Source: Nocardia vinacea NBRC 16497
GTDB taxonomy: Bacteria > Actinomycetota > Actinomycetes > Mycobacteriales > Mycobacteriaceae
DNA: 48,924 nt
Assembly (NCBI RefSeq): GCF_000308835.1
Contig: NZ_BAGN01000021.1
Coordinates: forward strand, 1-48,924
Direction of reading: 5' to 3'
In this document: positions 26,951 to 36,136 of the stretch, in pieces
Numbering within the stretch: position 1 is the stretch's first letter
How the letters are laid out: the number at the start of each line of letters is the position of its first letter
Notes under the pieces: model-generated
Told to the model about the DNA's origin: nothing
Databases searched by the model: none
What the model saw: the letters and a program-made list of their open reading frames with translations, nothing else
Translations under genes and position numbers: made by a program

Positions 26951-27652
26951 ATGGATCTCATTTCGGGACCGCGTGTCCCCGATAGTGTTGACGGCTTCCG
27001 CGAGTTGGCGGGCGCACGGTTGGGCGGATTTCCGCATACGGAGGTTGCCGACGCACCGGGTCTTCGTCGGGCGGCGGTGTTGCTGTGCGTGGTGGCAGTA
27101 GACGGTCCGCCGTCGCTGATGGTCATCAGACGCGCGTATCGCGGTCGGAATGCCGGGCAGTGGGCGCTGCCGGGTGGGCGGGTCGACGACGGGGAAACCG
27201 TTGAGCAAGCGGCGATACGCGAATTGCACGAGGAACTCGGACTGACCGCGAGCCCGGCCGATCTGCTCGGCAGGCTCGACGACTTTCCCGCCGCATCGGG
27301 TTTCGTCATCACCCCGATCGTGGCGGCTCTCGCCGACGTGACCGAGTTGCGGCCGAGTCCGGACGAGGTCCACTCGGTCCATCAAGTGGATCTCGCCCGG
27401 CTGGCCGCCGACGATGTCCCGCATTGGGTGCATCCGAACGAGGCAGTGCGGCAACAGGATCTGCGGTCCGATACCCCTTCGGTGCCCTACGAAGGCCCTG
27501 GTCTACTGCAGATGCGCCTCGCCGAGAACATGACCATCCACGCACCGACCGGTGCCATGCTCTGGCAGTTCCGCGAAGTTCTGCTGCTGGGGCGCGACCC
27601 GGCCGCCGCCCGAATCGCACACTTCGCCCAGCCGGACTGGACGCGCCACTAA
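26951..27652 (+). CDS. Nudix hydrolase (CoA pyrophosphatase-like)
   Basis: 233 residues. The Nudix box G-x5-E-x7-REUxEExGU is complete ('GRVDDGETVEQAAIRELHEE' then 'LGL'). The segment before it, 'RAYRGRNAGQWALPGG', resembles the CoA pyrophosphatase (NudL) pattern, so hydrolysis of CoA or an ADP-linked substrate is likely but not proven. It follows the MocR gene by 23 bases on the same strand and converges on the racemase gene with a 7-base gap. Confidence 0.85.
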   Translation: MDLISGPRVPDSVDGFRELAGARLGGFPHTEVADAPGLRRAAVLLCVVAVDGPPSLMVIRRAYRGRNAGQWALPGGRVDDGETVEQAAIRELHEELGLTASPADLLGRLDDFPAASGFVITPIVAALADVTELRPSPDEVHSVHQVDLARLAADDVPHWVHPNEAVRQQDLRSDTPSVPYEGPGLLQMRLAENMTIHAPTGAMLWQFREVLLLGRDPAAARIAHFAQPDWTRH

Positions 27653-27659
27653 CGAATTA

Positions 27660-28802
27660 TCAATCCGCCCAAACGGATTCGAACGGCGTCGCCGTGCTGG
27701 GCGGCGGGGTGGGCGTACCGGCAGGGGTGCGCGAGAAGCGCGGGGCAGGCGCGTGCTGGACGACACCGTCGATCTCGATCAACCCGGTGCGGGCGACAAT
27801 GTGTGGATTCTGTTCTGCCTCGGTGAAAGTCAGTACCGGTGTCGTGCACGCATCGGTGCCATCGAAGATCGCGGCCCACTCGTCCCGCGTCTTGGTCTTG
27901 AACTTCTCCGCGAACAGCTTCTTCAGCTGATCCTGACCATTCGGATCGAGCTGTGCAGGCAGACCTTCGGGATCGATCTCCAAGCCCTGCAACAGTTCCG
28001 CGTAGAACTGCGGCTCGATCGCCCCGACGGCCATGTACTTGCCGTCCGAGGTCTCGTAGGTGTCGTAGAACGACATGCCGGTATCGAGCAGGTTGGTGCC
28101 GCGCTCATCCGACCACAGGCCCATACCGCGCATACCCCAGATCATGTGCGAAAGGGCAAGCGCCCCATCGATCATCGCCGAGTCGATGACCTGCCCCTTG
28201 CCCGAACTCTGCCGCTCCACCAGCGCCGCGAGAATGCCGAATACCAGGAACATCGAGCCGCCACCGAAGTCGCCGACCATATTCAGCGGCGGCACCGGCC
28301 GCTCGCCCTTGCGGCCGATGGCGTGCAGCACACCGGTCAGCGAGATGTAGTTGATGTCGTGTCCGGCGCGTTCGGCGAGCGGGCCGTCCTGACCCCAGCC
28401 GGTCATCCGGCCGTAGACCAGCTTCGGATTGCGCGCGAGCACGGCATCCGGGCCGAGGCCCATGCGCTCGGTGACGCCGGGCCGGAAGCCCTCGATCAGC
28501 ACATCGGCCTTCTCGGCGAGTGCGAGCACCTTCTCGATATCCGCCGGATCCTTCAGATTGGCCTCGACGATGGTGCGCCCGCGCCACTGCGGCCGCTCCA
28601 TGAAGCCGGGCAGCATATTGGGCCGCTGTACCCGCACCACATCGGCGCCGAGGTCGGCCAGCAGCAGCGCCGCATGCGGACCGGGGCCGATACCGGCCAG
28701 CTCGATGACCTTGATGCCCGCGAGCGGGCCTTGCTGAGGGGGACGGCAGCCGGCGGAGCCGGCGGGGTGGGTAAATCCTGTGGCGGTGGATGGTGTGCTC
28801 AC
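27660..28802 (-). CDS. mcr: alpha-methylacyl-CoA racemase
   Basis: 380 residues from a GTG with GAGGTAAGG upstream. A class-III CoA-transferase-fold racemase: catalytic His148 ('[11 protein letters not shown]'), Asp178 ('VGDFGGGS') and Glu263 ('AIEPQFY') are all 22 residues beyond His126, Asp156 and Glu241 of the M. tuberculosis enzyme. This shows an N-terminal extension of 22 residues rich in Pro/Gly/Ser/Thr. The reaction epimerises 2-methylacyl-CoAs of sterol side chains and branched fatty acids, so it fits the sterol genes nearby. An inverted repeat lies 54 bases upstream. Confidence 0.93.
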   Translation of the reverse strand: MSTPSTATGFTHPAGSAGCRPPQQGPLAGIKVIELAGIGPGPHAALLLADLGADVVRVQRPNMLPGFMERPQWRGRTIVEANLKDPADIEKVLALAEKADVLIEGFRPGVTERMGLGPDAVLARNPKLVYGRMTGWGQDGPLAERAGHDINYISLTGVLHAIGRKGERPVPPLNMVGDFGGGSMFLVFGILAALVERQSSGKGQVIDSAMIDGALALSHMIWGMRGMGLWSDERGTNLLDTGMSFYDTYETSDGKYMAVGAIEPQFYAELLQGLEIDPEGLPAQLDPNGQDQLKKLFAEKFKTKTRDEWAAIFDGTDACTTPVLTFTEAEQNPHIVARTGLIEIDGVVQHAPAPRFSRTPAGTPTPPPSTATPFESVWAD

Positions 28803-28855
28803 GCCTTACCTCGGTTCGTCGTTGATCCAGCGCTCCCCGGGCCGAGCCGAGGCTG

Positions 28856-28874
28856 TATTGACAGTATGACAATA
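28856..28874. promoter_or_regulatory. inverted repeat upstream of mcr
   Basis: TATTGACAGTATGACAATA has complementary ends (TATTG / CAATA). It lies 54 bases before the racemase start. It shares TTGACAGTATG with the operator at 47541, which may hint at a common regulator; it may equally be chance. Confidence 0.4.
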
Positions 28875-28883
28875 ACGCCGAAG

Positions 28884-29198
28884 CTATATGCGAGATGGGT
28901 TCGCGAGCCCTAGGGCGGAGTTGAGTCGATAAGCCCCGCCGCGGCCGTGGAATACCGCCATCGGCAGCGCGCCCGCGAAGGCGGCACCGATTCCCGCGTA
29001 GACATGCGACGGCAGGTCGGCCCAGTATCCGATGACGACCGCGAGTGCGAGTCCGAATGTGCCTGCCACCGCATTGCGCAGCGGATCGTTACCCCACACA
29101 TTCGGAAACTGTTCGCCGACCATGCCTTTGACGAAATGCGGTACCGCATTCGCGCCGAACAGTCCGGCCAGCGCGGATAGCAGAATCGTGTGCCACAT
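28884..29198 (-). CDS. small membrane protein under TetR control
   Basis: 104 residues from an ATG with AAGAAGGTGG upstream. About three hydrophobic segments; the N-terminus 'LLSALAGLFGANAVPHFVKG' and 'PNVWGNDPLRNAVAG' look like a conserved small membrane family, but I cannot name its function. It diverges from a TetR gene with two matching 16-base operators between them, so repression by that TetR is likely. Confidence 0.75.
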   Translation of the reverse strand: MWHTILLSALAGLFGANAVPHFVKGMVGEQFPNVWGNDPLRNAVAGTFGLALAVVIGYWADLPSHVYAGIGAAFAGALPMAVFHGRGGAYRLNSALGLANPSRI

Positions 29199-29218
29199 GA
29201 CTAGCCACCTTCTTTTCA

Positions 29219-29277
29219 GTCAACGGTTGTAGACCGAAAACTAGCATGGCGCCCGGCTTCGGTCAACGCTCGTAGAC
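29219..29277. promoter_or_regulatory. two operators between the small membrane protein and TetR genes
   Basis: GTCAACGGTTGTAGAC (29219-29234) and GTCAACGCTCGTAGAC (29262-29277) are the same site twice, each with GTCnAC / GTnGAC half-sites, 43 bases apart (about four helical turns). Each lies next to one of the divergent starts, as expected for a TetR repressor acting on both. Confidence 0.75.
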
Positions 29278-29284
29278 TGAGCTC

Positions 29285-29881
29285 ATGGATTCTCGCCCTC
29301 TCAGCCGCGCCGAGCAACGGCAGAGCACACAATCCCGGATCCTGGACGCGGCCCGGCGGTTGTTCGCGGAGGTCGGCTACGACCGGGCCACCATTCGCGC
29401 GATCGCCGCCGAGGCGCAGACCGATCCCGGACTGGTGATGCGCTATTTCGGGTCGAAAGACAACCTCTTCGCCCAGGCTTCCGGTTTCGAACAGGAAGAC
29501 CTCGTGACCGGCACGCCCGAAGAGGCGGCCGGGCAACTGCTCGCGGCCCTCGAAACCAAGCTCGCCCAGCAGCCCACCGACGCGCTCGCCGCGATCCGGT
29601 CCATGTTCACCCATCCCGACGCCGCCGCCGAAGTGCAACTCGCCATGGTGTCCCGGCAGCGGCAGGCCGCACAGCACCTGGCCGACGACGATGCGGACCT
29701 GCGCGCCGGGCTCATCGGCGCGATCACCATCGGCACCGTCATCGGTCGCCACTTGCTCCAGCTCGACGGACTGCGCGACGCCCCGCCCGAGCGGATCACC
29801 GCCCTGCTCCGCGAAGCCTTCCTCGACATCGCCTGCGGCCCAACGGCCGAACCCTCGGATGGCTCGACTGGTCGTGGGTAG
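29285..29881 (+). CDS. TetR-family regulator
   Basis: 198 residues. The helix-turn-helix is clear at residues ~15-62 ('RILDAARRLFAEVGYDRATI', 'RAIAAEAQTDPGLVMRYFGS'). The 'DPGLVMRYFGSKD' form belongs to the subgroup with a TetR_C_17/18-like ligand domain. It diverges from the small membrane protein and has two operators upstream of its ATG. The ligand is unknown. Confidence 0.9.
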   Translation: MDSRPLSRAEQRQSTQSRILDAARRLFAEVGYDRATIRAIAAEAQTDPGLVMRYFGSKDNLFAQASGFEQEDLVTGTPEEAAGQLLAALETKLAQQPTDALAAIRSMFTHPDAAAEVQLAMVSRQRQAAQHLADDDADLRAGLIGAITIGTVIGRHLLQLDGLRDAPPERITALLREAFLDIACGPTAEPSDGSTGRG

Positions 29882-29938
29882 TGGCCGCGGACCGATGTCC
29901 GCGTCCCGGCTTGTCCGAGGTGACCAGGTCGGACACCC

Positions 29939-29995
29939 GCGTCAGTAGACGTGTCAGGTCGGTGTCAGGTCAGTATCAGGCCGACCGATGACAGT
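29939..29995 (+). promoter_or_regulatory. SARP-type promoter 1 (heptamer direct repeats), before the ABC exporter
   Basis: GTGTCAG at 29951, GTGTCAG at 29962 and GTATCAG at 29973 are spaced 11 bases apart, with a weaker GCGTCAG 12 bases further up (29939). A GACAGT (-10-like) follows exactly 10 bases after the last heptamer (29990-29995). The ATG comes 6 bases later, so the transcript is probably leaderless. Eleven-base heptamer repeats are typical binding sites of SARP/AfsR regulators. Confidence 0.82.
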
Positions 29996-30001
29996 CGTCG
30001 C

Positions 30002-30946
30002 ATGACAACTTCAGCAATTGCAGCTTCCGGGCTGCGGAAGGCCTACGGGGACAAGGTCGTCCTCGATGGCATTGATTTGAATATCGGTGCCGGCACGATC
30101 TTTTCGCTGCTCGGTCCGAATGGTGCGGGCAAGACGACGACAGTGAACGTGCTGACCACGCTGTTGAAGGCCGATGGCGGCACAGCGCATGTCGCCGGGC
30201 ACGATATCGCGTCCGAGACCAAGGCGGTGCGCGCGGCGATCGGGGTCACCGGTCAGTTCGCGGCGGTGGATGATCTGCTGACGGGGGAAGAGAACCTCCA
30301 GTTGATGGCGGATCTGCACCGTCTGCGGGGCGGCGAGGCCAAGCGGGTGGTCACCGAACTGCTGGAACGATTCGATCTGGTGGAGTCGGCGCGAAAGCGG
30401 GCAGCGACCTATTCCGGCGGTATGCGCCGGAAGCTGGACCTGGCGATGACACTGGTGACCAGGCCGGAAATCGTATTCCTGGACGAGCCGACAACGGGGC
30501 TGGATCCGCGTAGCCGTCGCACGATGTGGGAAATCGTGCGGGATTTGACGGCCGGTGGTGTGACGATCTTCCTCACCACGCAGTACCTCGAGGAAGCCGA
30601 TCAGCTGGCCGACCGGATCGCGGTGCTCGACCAGGGCCGGATAGTCGCCGAGGGCACTCCCGACGACCTCAAGCGCCGGGTACCGGGCAGCCACATCCGG
30701 CTCCGGTTCACCACTGTCGTGGAACTGGATGCGGCGGCGGGCATCCTGCCCGGCTCCACCCGGGACGACGAGGCTCTGACCTTGCGAGTGCCGGGCGACG
30801 GCGGCACGAAATCATTGCGCCACCTGCTGGATCGGCTCGCCGAAATCGCGATCGAGGCCGATGAGGTCTCCGTCCACACCCCCGACCTCGATGATGTTTT
30901 CCTTTCCCTGACCGGTCACGCGACCACGGAGGCCAACGCACAATGA
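30002..30946 (+). CDS. ABC exporter ATPase, DrrA type
   Basis: 314 residues from ATG 30002; no ribosome site is visible, which agrees with a leaderless start behind the SARP promoter. Walker A 'GPNGAGKTT', signature 'YSGGMRRKLDLA', Walker B 'IVFLDEPTTGLDP' and a DrrA-type C-terminal extension ending 'VHTPDLDDVFLSLTG' are all present. It powers efflux of a hydrophobic compound with the permease it overlaps (ATGA). A fragment of the first ~25 codons is repeated at 36200. The substrate is unknown. Confidence 0.93.
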   Translation: MTTSAIAASGLRKAYGDKVVLDGIDLNIGAGTIFSLLGPNGAGKTTTVNVLTTLLKADGGTAHVAGHDIASETKAVRAAIGVTGQFAAVDDLLTGEENLQLMADLHRLRGGEAKRVVTELLERFDLVESARKRAATYSGGMRRKLDLAMTLVTRPEIVFLDEPTTGLDPRSRRTMWEIVRDLTAGGVTIFLTTQYLEEADQLADRIAVLDQGRIVAEGTPDDLKRRVPGSHIRLRFTTVVELDAAAGILPGSTRDDEALTLRVPGDGGTKSLRHLLDRLAEIAIEADEVSVHTPDLDDVFLSLTGHATTEANAQ

Positions 30947-31704
30947 GCACCATTACCGCACCGCTGGCCGATTCGACGATCATGCTGCGGCGCAACTTCA
31001 AACACATCGCCCGGACTCCGGTCACGGTATTCAACGCGGCTCTGATGCCGGTCGTGATGATGTTGATCTTCGTGTACGTATTCGGCAGCGCCTTCGATGT
31101 CGGCGAACACTACATCGACTACGCGACACCGGGCATGATCCTGCTGGCCATCAGCTACGGGTTGTCGGGCACCGCGGTATCGGTGAGCTCCGACATGGCG
31201 AAGGGCATCATCAACCGGTTCAAGGTCATGGATGTCTCCCGTAGCGCCGTACTGACCGGTCACGTCGTGGCCACCATACTGACCAATGCGGTAGCCATCG
31301 CGGCCGTTATCGGTGTGGCCTTCGCGCTGGGGTTCCGGCCGCCCGCTACCGCACTCGACTGGCTCGGCGCGATCGGCATCATGGCGGCGACGTCTTTCGC
31401 GGCCTCCTGGCTCACGGTGGCGTTGGGTATGGCTGCGAAAACTCCGGAATCCGCGGGCATGGGCGTGGTGCCGCTGATCATGCTGCCCTTTGTGAGCAGC
31501 GCGGTCGTGCCCGCCGACAAGATGGGACAGGGCGTCCGGCAGTTCGCGCAGTATCAGCCCTTCACGCCGATCATCGAAGCGTTGCGTGGATTTCTCAACG
31601 GTCACCCGTCGGGCGGCTACACGGCCGCCGCCCTCGCCTGGTGTGCCGGGTTCGCCATCGTCGGATACCTGTGGTCACGTGCCACGTTCAACAAGCGAGC
31701 GTAG
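30943..31704 (+). CDS. ABC-2 type permease, DrrB type
   Basis: 253 residues with six hydrophobic segments and the DrrB-like pattern 'MPVVMMLIFVYVFGSAF', 'YATPGMILLAISYG' and 'QYQPFTPIIEALRG'. It forms the membrane part of the exporter with the ATPase, whose stop it overlaps by four bases. Its last 17 bases overlap the convergent SARP gene. Similar pairs confer self-resistance to anthracyclines or export lipids. Confidence 0.92.
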   Translation: MSTITAPLADSTIMLRRNFKHIARTPVTVFNAALMPVVMMLIFVYVFGSAFDVGEHYIDYATPGMILLAISYGLSGTAVSVSSDMAKGIINRFKVMDVSRSAVLTGHVVATILTNAVAIAAVIGVAFALGFRPPATALDWLGAIGIMAATSFAASWLTVALGMAAKTPESAGMGVVPLIMLPFVSSAVVPADKMGQGVRQFAQYQPFTPIIEALRGFLNGHPSGGYTAAALAWCAGFAIVGYLWSRATFNKRA

Positions 31705-34700
31705 TCGCGACCAGTTCACGCCAGTCCGCCTCCGCACCCTCCCTCATCGCCTCGGTGAAGCGCGCTTCACCGAGGCGATGTCGTGCTGTCTGCTCGATGC
31801 GGGCCACATCCGGTTGGGAACGATCGGGCAGTCCGCGTACTCCGGCACTCGCTGAGAGCAGCCGCACGGCCTGCTCGATTTGGTCGGCACGCAGCGCCAG
31901 GTCCGCGATGCCTACGAGCACCTGGGCGATGAGGGGCGCGTATCCCGCCTCGGACGCCGCCCGGAAGGCGGCTGCGTATTCTTCGCCGGCCTCGTCGAGA
32001 CCGTCTGCGAGGTAGCCGAGCAGGTTATGTGTCACCGCCCTGATCTGCGCCTGCTCCGCATCGCTGCCCAGCGCGGTTGTCGCGACGCCGATCTGCCGGT
32101 ATGTCTGCTCGGTGTCGCCGCTCCACCGGGCCAGTTCCGCCTTCTCCAGTGCCAAAACAGCCAGTGTGTTCGGCCAGGCGGACTGATCCGCGCACCGCTG
32201 CGCCTCGGCCATGGCCGCCGCGCTCGCCTCCGCATCACCCAGCAGCCAGTACAGCTGAGCCTGCCGCGACCGCATTCGGACGACATCGTCGATTGTGCCC
32301 ACCTCGGTGACCACCGCGATCGCCTGATCGAAATACCGGCAGGCAGTGGCGAATTCGCCGCGCACGGCGATTCGATCCGCCAGCTCGGTCAGCGCGAACG
32401 AAATCCCCCAGCGCTCGCCGATGGCCCGGAACTCGGCGAGCGCGGTCTCGAGATACTCGTCCGCCTCCCGCCCGTCCTGGCCGAGCACGATCCGCATCCT
32501 GCCCAGGAGCAGCCGGGCCAGTGCACGCACCCAGGGGTCTTCGTCGGTGAGCAGTGGTTCGAACGCGGACAGATACTGGTCCGGCCCCCGCAACATGTGT
32601 TCCAGCGCGGCGGTGAACGCCAGCAGCGGGTAGCGGGAGCGACTGCGCTGGCTGAACCGGTATGCCTTGTGGATCCATTCGTCCACCTGGCGCTCGTCAT
32701 TGGGGCCGGAGGACATGAAGTGCACGATCAGCCCGTACACGATGGCCAGGGTCTCATCGTCCACCTCGCCGGGCAGGTCGGCGGCCGCGGTGATCAGCTC
32801 CATGCCCTCGGCCTTGTGCCCGCTGAGCCACCAGTACCAGCCCGCTGCCGCCGCGAGCCGCATCGCCCCCGCCGCGTCCCCGGCCGCGAGCGCGCCACGC
32901 ATCGCGACGGCGATGTTGTCGTGCTCGGCCTCGAGCGTGGCGAGCCACACCAGCTGGTCGGCGCGGCGCAGGTGCGGCTCCGCGGTCGCGGTGAGTTCGG
33001 TGACGTACGAAAGATGCTCTCGGCGTACAAGATCCGATTCCCCCGACTCCACGAGCCGGTCCCGGGCGTACTGCTTGATCGTGTCGAGCATCCGATAGCG
33101 CGGCCCACCGGACGAGCCGCTGGGAGGAGCACTGTCCTCCACGGTGAGCAGCAGCGATTTCTCGGTCAGCGCGGTCAGCAGCTCCAGCACCTCCCACCGC
33201 TCGACCGCTGTATTCTTCCCACCCCCCTGATCTTCGGGCCCGCCGCCCGTGTCCGCGCAGACCTGCTCGGCCGCCTCCAAACTCGCGCCGCCGGAGAACA
33301 CCGCGAGCCTGCGCAGCACCATCCGTTCGGCATCGGTGAGCAGCTCCCAGCTCCAGTCGACCACCGCTCGCAATGTCCGGTGCTGCGGAATCGCGGTACG
33401 GCTGCCGCCGGTCAGCAGGCGGAACCGATCGTCGAGGCGGTTGGCGAGCTGGTCGAGGGACATGGTGCGCAGTCTGGCCGCGGCCAGTTCGATAGCCAGC
33501 GGTATCCCGTCGAGCGCCCGGCAGACGCGCGCCATGGTCGACAGTGTGCGGGCATCGGCCGCGAGGTCCTTGTGCACCGCACCGGCCCGGTCCCGCAGTA
33601 GCCGAACGGCCGGGGAGGACTCGATCTCGCCGAGGTCCGCGTCCTGCGCGGGCAACCCCAGCGGCACGACCTGCCATAACGCCTCGCCCGTGATGCCGAG
33701 CGATTCCCTGCTCGTCGCCAGGATCCGCAGCCGCTGACATTCACCGAGCAGCCGGTGGGCGAATGCCGCCGCGGCGTCGATCACGTGCTCACAGTTGTCC
33801 AGGATCAACAACGTCTCGCGCTCGCGGAGCGCCGCGATGAGCCGGTCCATCGGTTCCGCATTCGGCGCGGCGCCGAGCAGCGCATCCCGGAGCCCGAGTG
33901 CGGCGATCGCCGATTGTGCCACGTCACCACTTGTGCCGACGGACGCCAATTCGACCAGCCAGGCCCCGTCCGGTAGGTCGTCGAGCAGGGTCCGTGCGGT
34001 TTCCAGGGCCAGCCTGGTTTTCCCCGAGCCACCGGGCCCGGTCACCGTGGTGAGCCGATGTGCCGCAATGAGTTCGCGCACCGCGGCAATGTCCCCGTTC
34101 TTGCCGACGAAGCTGGTCAACTCGGCCCGCAGGTTCGTCTTGCGGTCGTTGTCCTGCGCTCCGATTTCGCCGCGCAGCAGCGCAACGTGCAGTGCGGAGA
34201 GTTCCGGTGCGGGATCCACGCCCAGCGTGTCGGCGAGTGCTTCCCTGGCACGTTGGTACACGACCAGTGCTTCGGCGCCACGACCCGCGGCGACCAATGC
34301 CCGCATCAGCGCGGCGACGAGCCGTTCCCGCACCGGATGCCGGGCCACCAACTCGGTCAGCTCGGCGACCAGCTCCGCACCCCGGCCGAGGCGGATCTCC
34401 GCTTCGTAAAGATCCTCCATGGCGGCCAGGCGCAGCCCCTCGAGCCGGCTGATCACCACGTCGAGGGCCGCACTGTCCTGCACACCGATGTCCTGCATCA
34501 GCGCACCGCGCCACAGGTCGAGGGCCTCGCGCAGCAGCTCGGCCTGTCGTGCGTCGTCACCGCCGCGGGCCCGGTCGAGAAGCTGTTCGAACCGCACGGC
34601 GTCGACAGCGTCGGATTCCACCGTGAGCCGGTATCCGCCCGCCTGCACGTCCAGCGACCCGTCCGGCAGCACCCGCCGCAGCCGGGAGACCAGTGCCTGC

Positions 34701-34897
34701 AGGGCGTTCGCCGCGTCGGAGGGCGGCTGTTCACCCCAGATCCAGTCGACCAGCGTCGCTTTCGGGACCGCGCGGCCGGGTTCGAGCGCAAGGGCGATCA
34801 ACAGCGCCCGTAACCGGGTGCCCGGTACCTCGATCAATCCGCCGTCGTCTAATCGGATTTCGAGCGGTCCAAGCATCCCGATCTGCACCCGGACCAT
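31688..34897 (-). CDS. SARP/AfsR-like transcriptional regulator with BTAD, NB-ARC and TPR-like regions
   Basis: 1069 residues. Residues 1-95 form an OmpR-type winged helix ('PGTRLRALLIALALEPGRAV', 'QALVSRLRRVLPDG'). The BTAD domain spans ~98-245 ('AVRFEQLLDRAR', 'RERLVAALMRALVAAGRGAE', 'YQRAREALADTLGVDPAPEL'). The NTPase has Walker A 'GPGGSGKT' at 287-294 and Walker B 'LLILDN' at 363-368, with 'GIPLAIELAAARLR' further on. The last ~400 residues are helical, TPR-like. Such proteins bind 11-base heptamer repeats and recruit polymerase; three such promoters lie at 29939, 35072 and 36137. The Ala-rich C-terminal end overlaps the permease gene. Confidence 0.93.
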   Translation of the reverse strand: MVRVQIGMLGPLEIRLDDGGLIEVPGTRLRALLIALALEPGRAVPKATLVDWIWGEQPPSDAANALQALVSRLRRVLPDGSLDVQAGGYRLTVESDAVDAVRFEQLLDRARGGDDARQAELLREALDLWRGALMQDIGVQDSAALDVVISRLEGLRLAAMEDLYEAEIRLGRGAELVAELTELVARHPVRERLVAALMRALVAAGRGAEALVVYQRAREALADTLGVDPAPELSALHVALLRGEIGAQDNDRKTNLRAELTSFVGKNGDIAAVRELIAAHRLTTVTGPGGSGKTRLALETARTLLDDLPDGAWLVELASVGTSGDVAQSAIAALGLRDALLGAAPNAEPMDRLIAALRERETLLILDNCEHVIDAAAAFAHRLLGECQRLRILATSRESLGITGEALWQVVPLGLPAQDADLGEIESSPAVRLLRDRAGAVHKDLAADARTLSTMARVCRALDGIPLAIELAAARLRTMSLDQLANRLDDRFRLLTGGSRTAIPQHRTLRAVVDWSWELLTDAERMVLRRLAVFSGGASLEAAEQVCADTGGGPEDQGGGKNTAVERWEVLELLTALTEKSLLLTVEDSAPPSGSSGGPRYRMLDTIKQYARDRLVESGESDLVRREHLSYVTELTATAEPHLRRADQLVWLATLEAEHDNIAVAMRGALAAGDAAGAMRLAAAAGWYWWLSGHKAEGMELITAAADLPGEVDDETLAIVYGLIVHFMSSGPNDERQVDEWIHKAYRFSQRSRSRYPLLAFTAALEHMLRGPDQYLSAFEPLLTDEDPWVRALARLLLGRMRIVLGQDGREADEYLETALAEFRAIGERWGISFALTELADRIAVRGEFATACRYFDQAIAVVTEVGTIDDVVRMRSRQAQLYWLLGDAEASAAAMAEAQRCADQSAWPNTLAVLALEKAELARWSGDTEQTYRQIGVATTALGSDAEQAQIRAVTHNLLGYLADGLDEAGEEYAAAFRAASEAGYAPLIAQVLVGIADLALRADQIEQAVRLLSASAGVRGLPDRSQPDVARIEQTARHRLGEARFTEAMREGAEADWRELVATTLAC

Positions 34898-35071
34898 TGT
34901 GCCGTGAGCGAGAGATCAGCGCGGCCCGCCCCTCGGATGACCACGCTCCGCTGGCGGAACACATTGCCGGGTGGGCAATTCGATGCCCCCGACCGCGCGA
35001 TATGCGGCACTGTCGCGATGGCTCGATTCCTGTTCGTCACTCCTTTGTCGGCTGTGACCAGGCCGAACACC

Positions 35072-35128
35072 GTATCAGTGCGCGTGTCAGATCGGTGTCA
35101 GGTCGGTGTCAGCCGGGCTCGCGACAGT
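35072..35128 (+). promoter_or_regulatory. SARP-type promoter 2, before the DUF4097 gene
   Basis: GTGTCAG at 35084, 35095 and 35106 (11-base spacing), a weaker GTATCAG at 35072 (12 bases up), and GACAGT at 35123-35128, 10 bases after the last heptamer. The geometry is identical to the sites at 29939 and 36137. The sequence similarity extends at least 25 bases upstream (TGACCAGG.CGAACACCGT). The 316 bases between the SARP and DUF4097 genes hold nothing else. Confidence 0.82.
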
Positions 35129-35213
35129 GTTCATGTCAACAACACGGCAACCACCGGCTGGGTCCGCTGACCCGGCCTCCCAATTCACACACCACGCTGA
35201 AGGAGTAACAGCC

Positions 35214-35858
35214 ATGACTACGTTCCAGACCCCGGAACCGATCGCCGTCACCGTCGAGGTGCTCTCCGGCAACGTCACGGTCATCGCCTCCGACCGCATC
35301 GACACCATCGTCGAGGTCCGGCCGGCCGATGCGTCCAAGAAGGGTGACGTGCGCGCCGCCGAGCAGACCAAGGTCGATTTCGTCGCGGGCACCCTGACCG
35401 TGAAAACGCCGAAAGACTGGCGGACCTACACACCGTTCGGCGGCAACCCGTCGATCGAGGTGACCATCGAGGTGCCCACCGGCTCCCGGCTCGAGGGCAC
35501 CGCCGGTGTGGGCCGATTGCTGGGCACCGGCGAACTCGGCCAGTGCGACCTGGAGATCGCCGCCGGAGACATCATCATCGAGCGCCCGCGCGGTTCGGTG
35601 ACCGCGAAAGCCGCCAAGGGCGATATCCGCATCGGCGAAGCATCGCGCGGCGTGCTCCGGCTGGAAACCTCCATGGGCGAGCTGGAGGTAGGTATCCATC
35701 CGGGCAGCGCGGCCCGGCTGGAAACCAACGCCCAGTACGGCACCGTGCAGAACCAGATGCAACCGGTCGACCGGGCCGAGCGCAATGCGGACACCGTGCA
35801 GGTATATGCGCGAAACTCCTACGGCAACATCATCATTCGGCACGCCATCGCCGCCTAG
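35214..35858 (+). CDS. DUF4097 beta-helix-like protein
   Basis: 214 residues from the ATG 35214 with AAGGAG upstream; an in-frame ATG at 35133 right behind the -10 box would add 27 residues as a leaderless start. The sequence is a series of short alternating strands with Gly turns ('GELGQCDLEIAAGDIIIERP', 'GSVTAKAAKGDIRIGEASRG'), the pattern of DUF4097/adhesin-like proteins. No signal peptide is visible. Function is unknown; placement behind a SARP promoter ties it to the exporter and the P450. Confidence 0.85.
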   Translation: MTTFQTPEPIAVTVEVLSGNVTVIASDRIDTIVEVRPADASKKGDVRAAEQTKVDFVAGTLTVKTPKDWRTYTPFGGNPSIEVTIEVPTGSRLEGTAGVGRLLGTGELGQCDLEIAAGDIIIERPRGSVTAKAAKGDIRIGEASRGVLRLETSMGELEVGIHPGSAARLETNAQYGTVQNQMQPVDRAERNADTVQVYARNSYGNIIIRHAIAA

Positions 35859-36136
35859 TGCACCCCGCTCCGCCACCCCGGGCCTGTCCACACACCGGCT
35901 GCACGACGCCACATCAGCGTTGCGCACCAGGGCCGGTCGGCTTGCCTGGGGTCGCGCTTCGAACTGCGGTGTGGCTGCCCGAGATGATCTCTGCCCGTTG
36001 ATTTCCGAACGGCCGCGTGGCCGCTTCGAACCGGTACGACGATCAACGCAAGAGGGGTTCTGACCGCCACGGAGATGGATGGCGTTGTGCCGGTGGGTAA
36101 TTCGCTGGGCGCGGCCGTATGACCAGGACGAACACC

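Noticed and set aside
27552..28913. 453-codon open frame opposite the racemase gene
   Set aside because: The minus strand encodes a complete racemase with catalytic residues; the plus frame has no recognisable domain.
31880..33601. 573-codon plus-strand frame opposite the SARP gene
   Set aside because: Shadow of the C-terminal half of the regulator; Arg/Gly/His-rich and without motifs.
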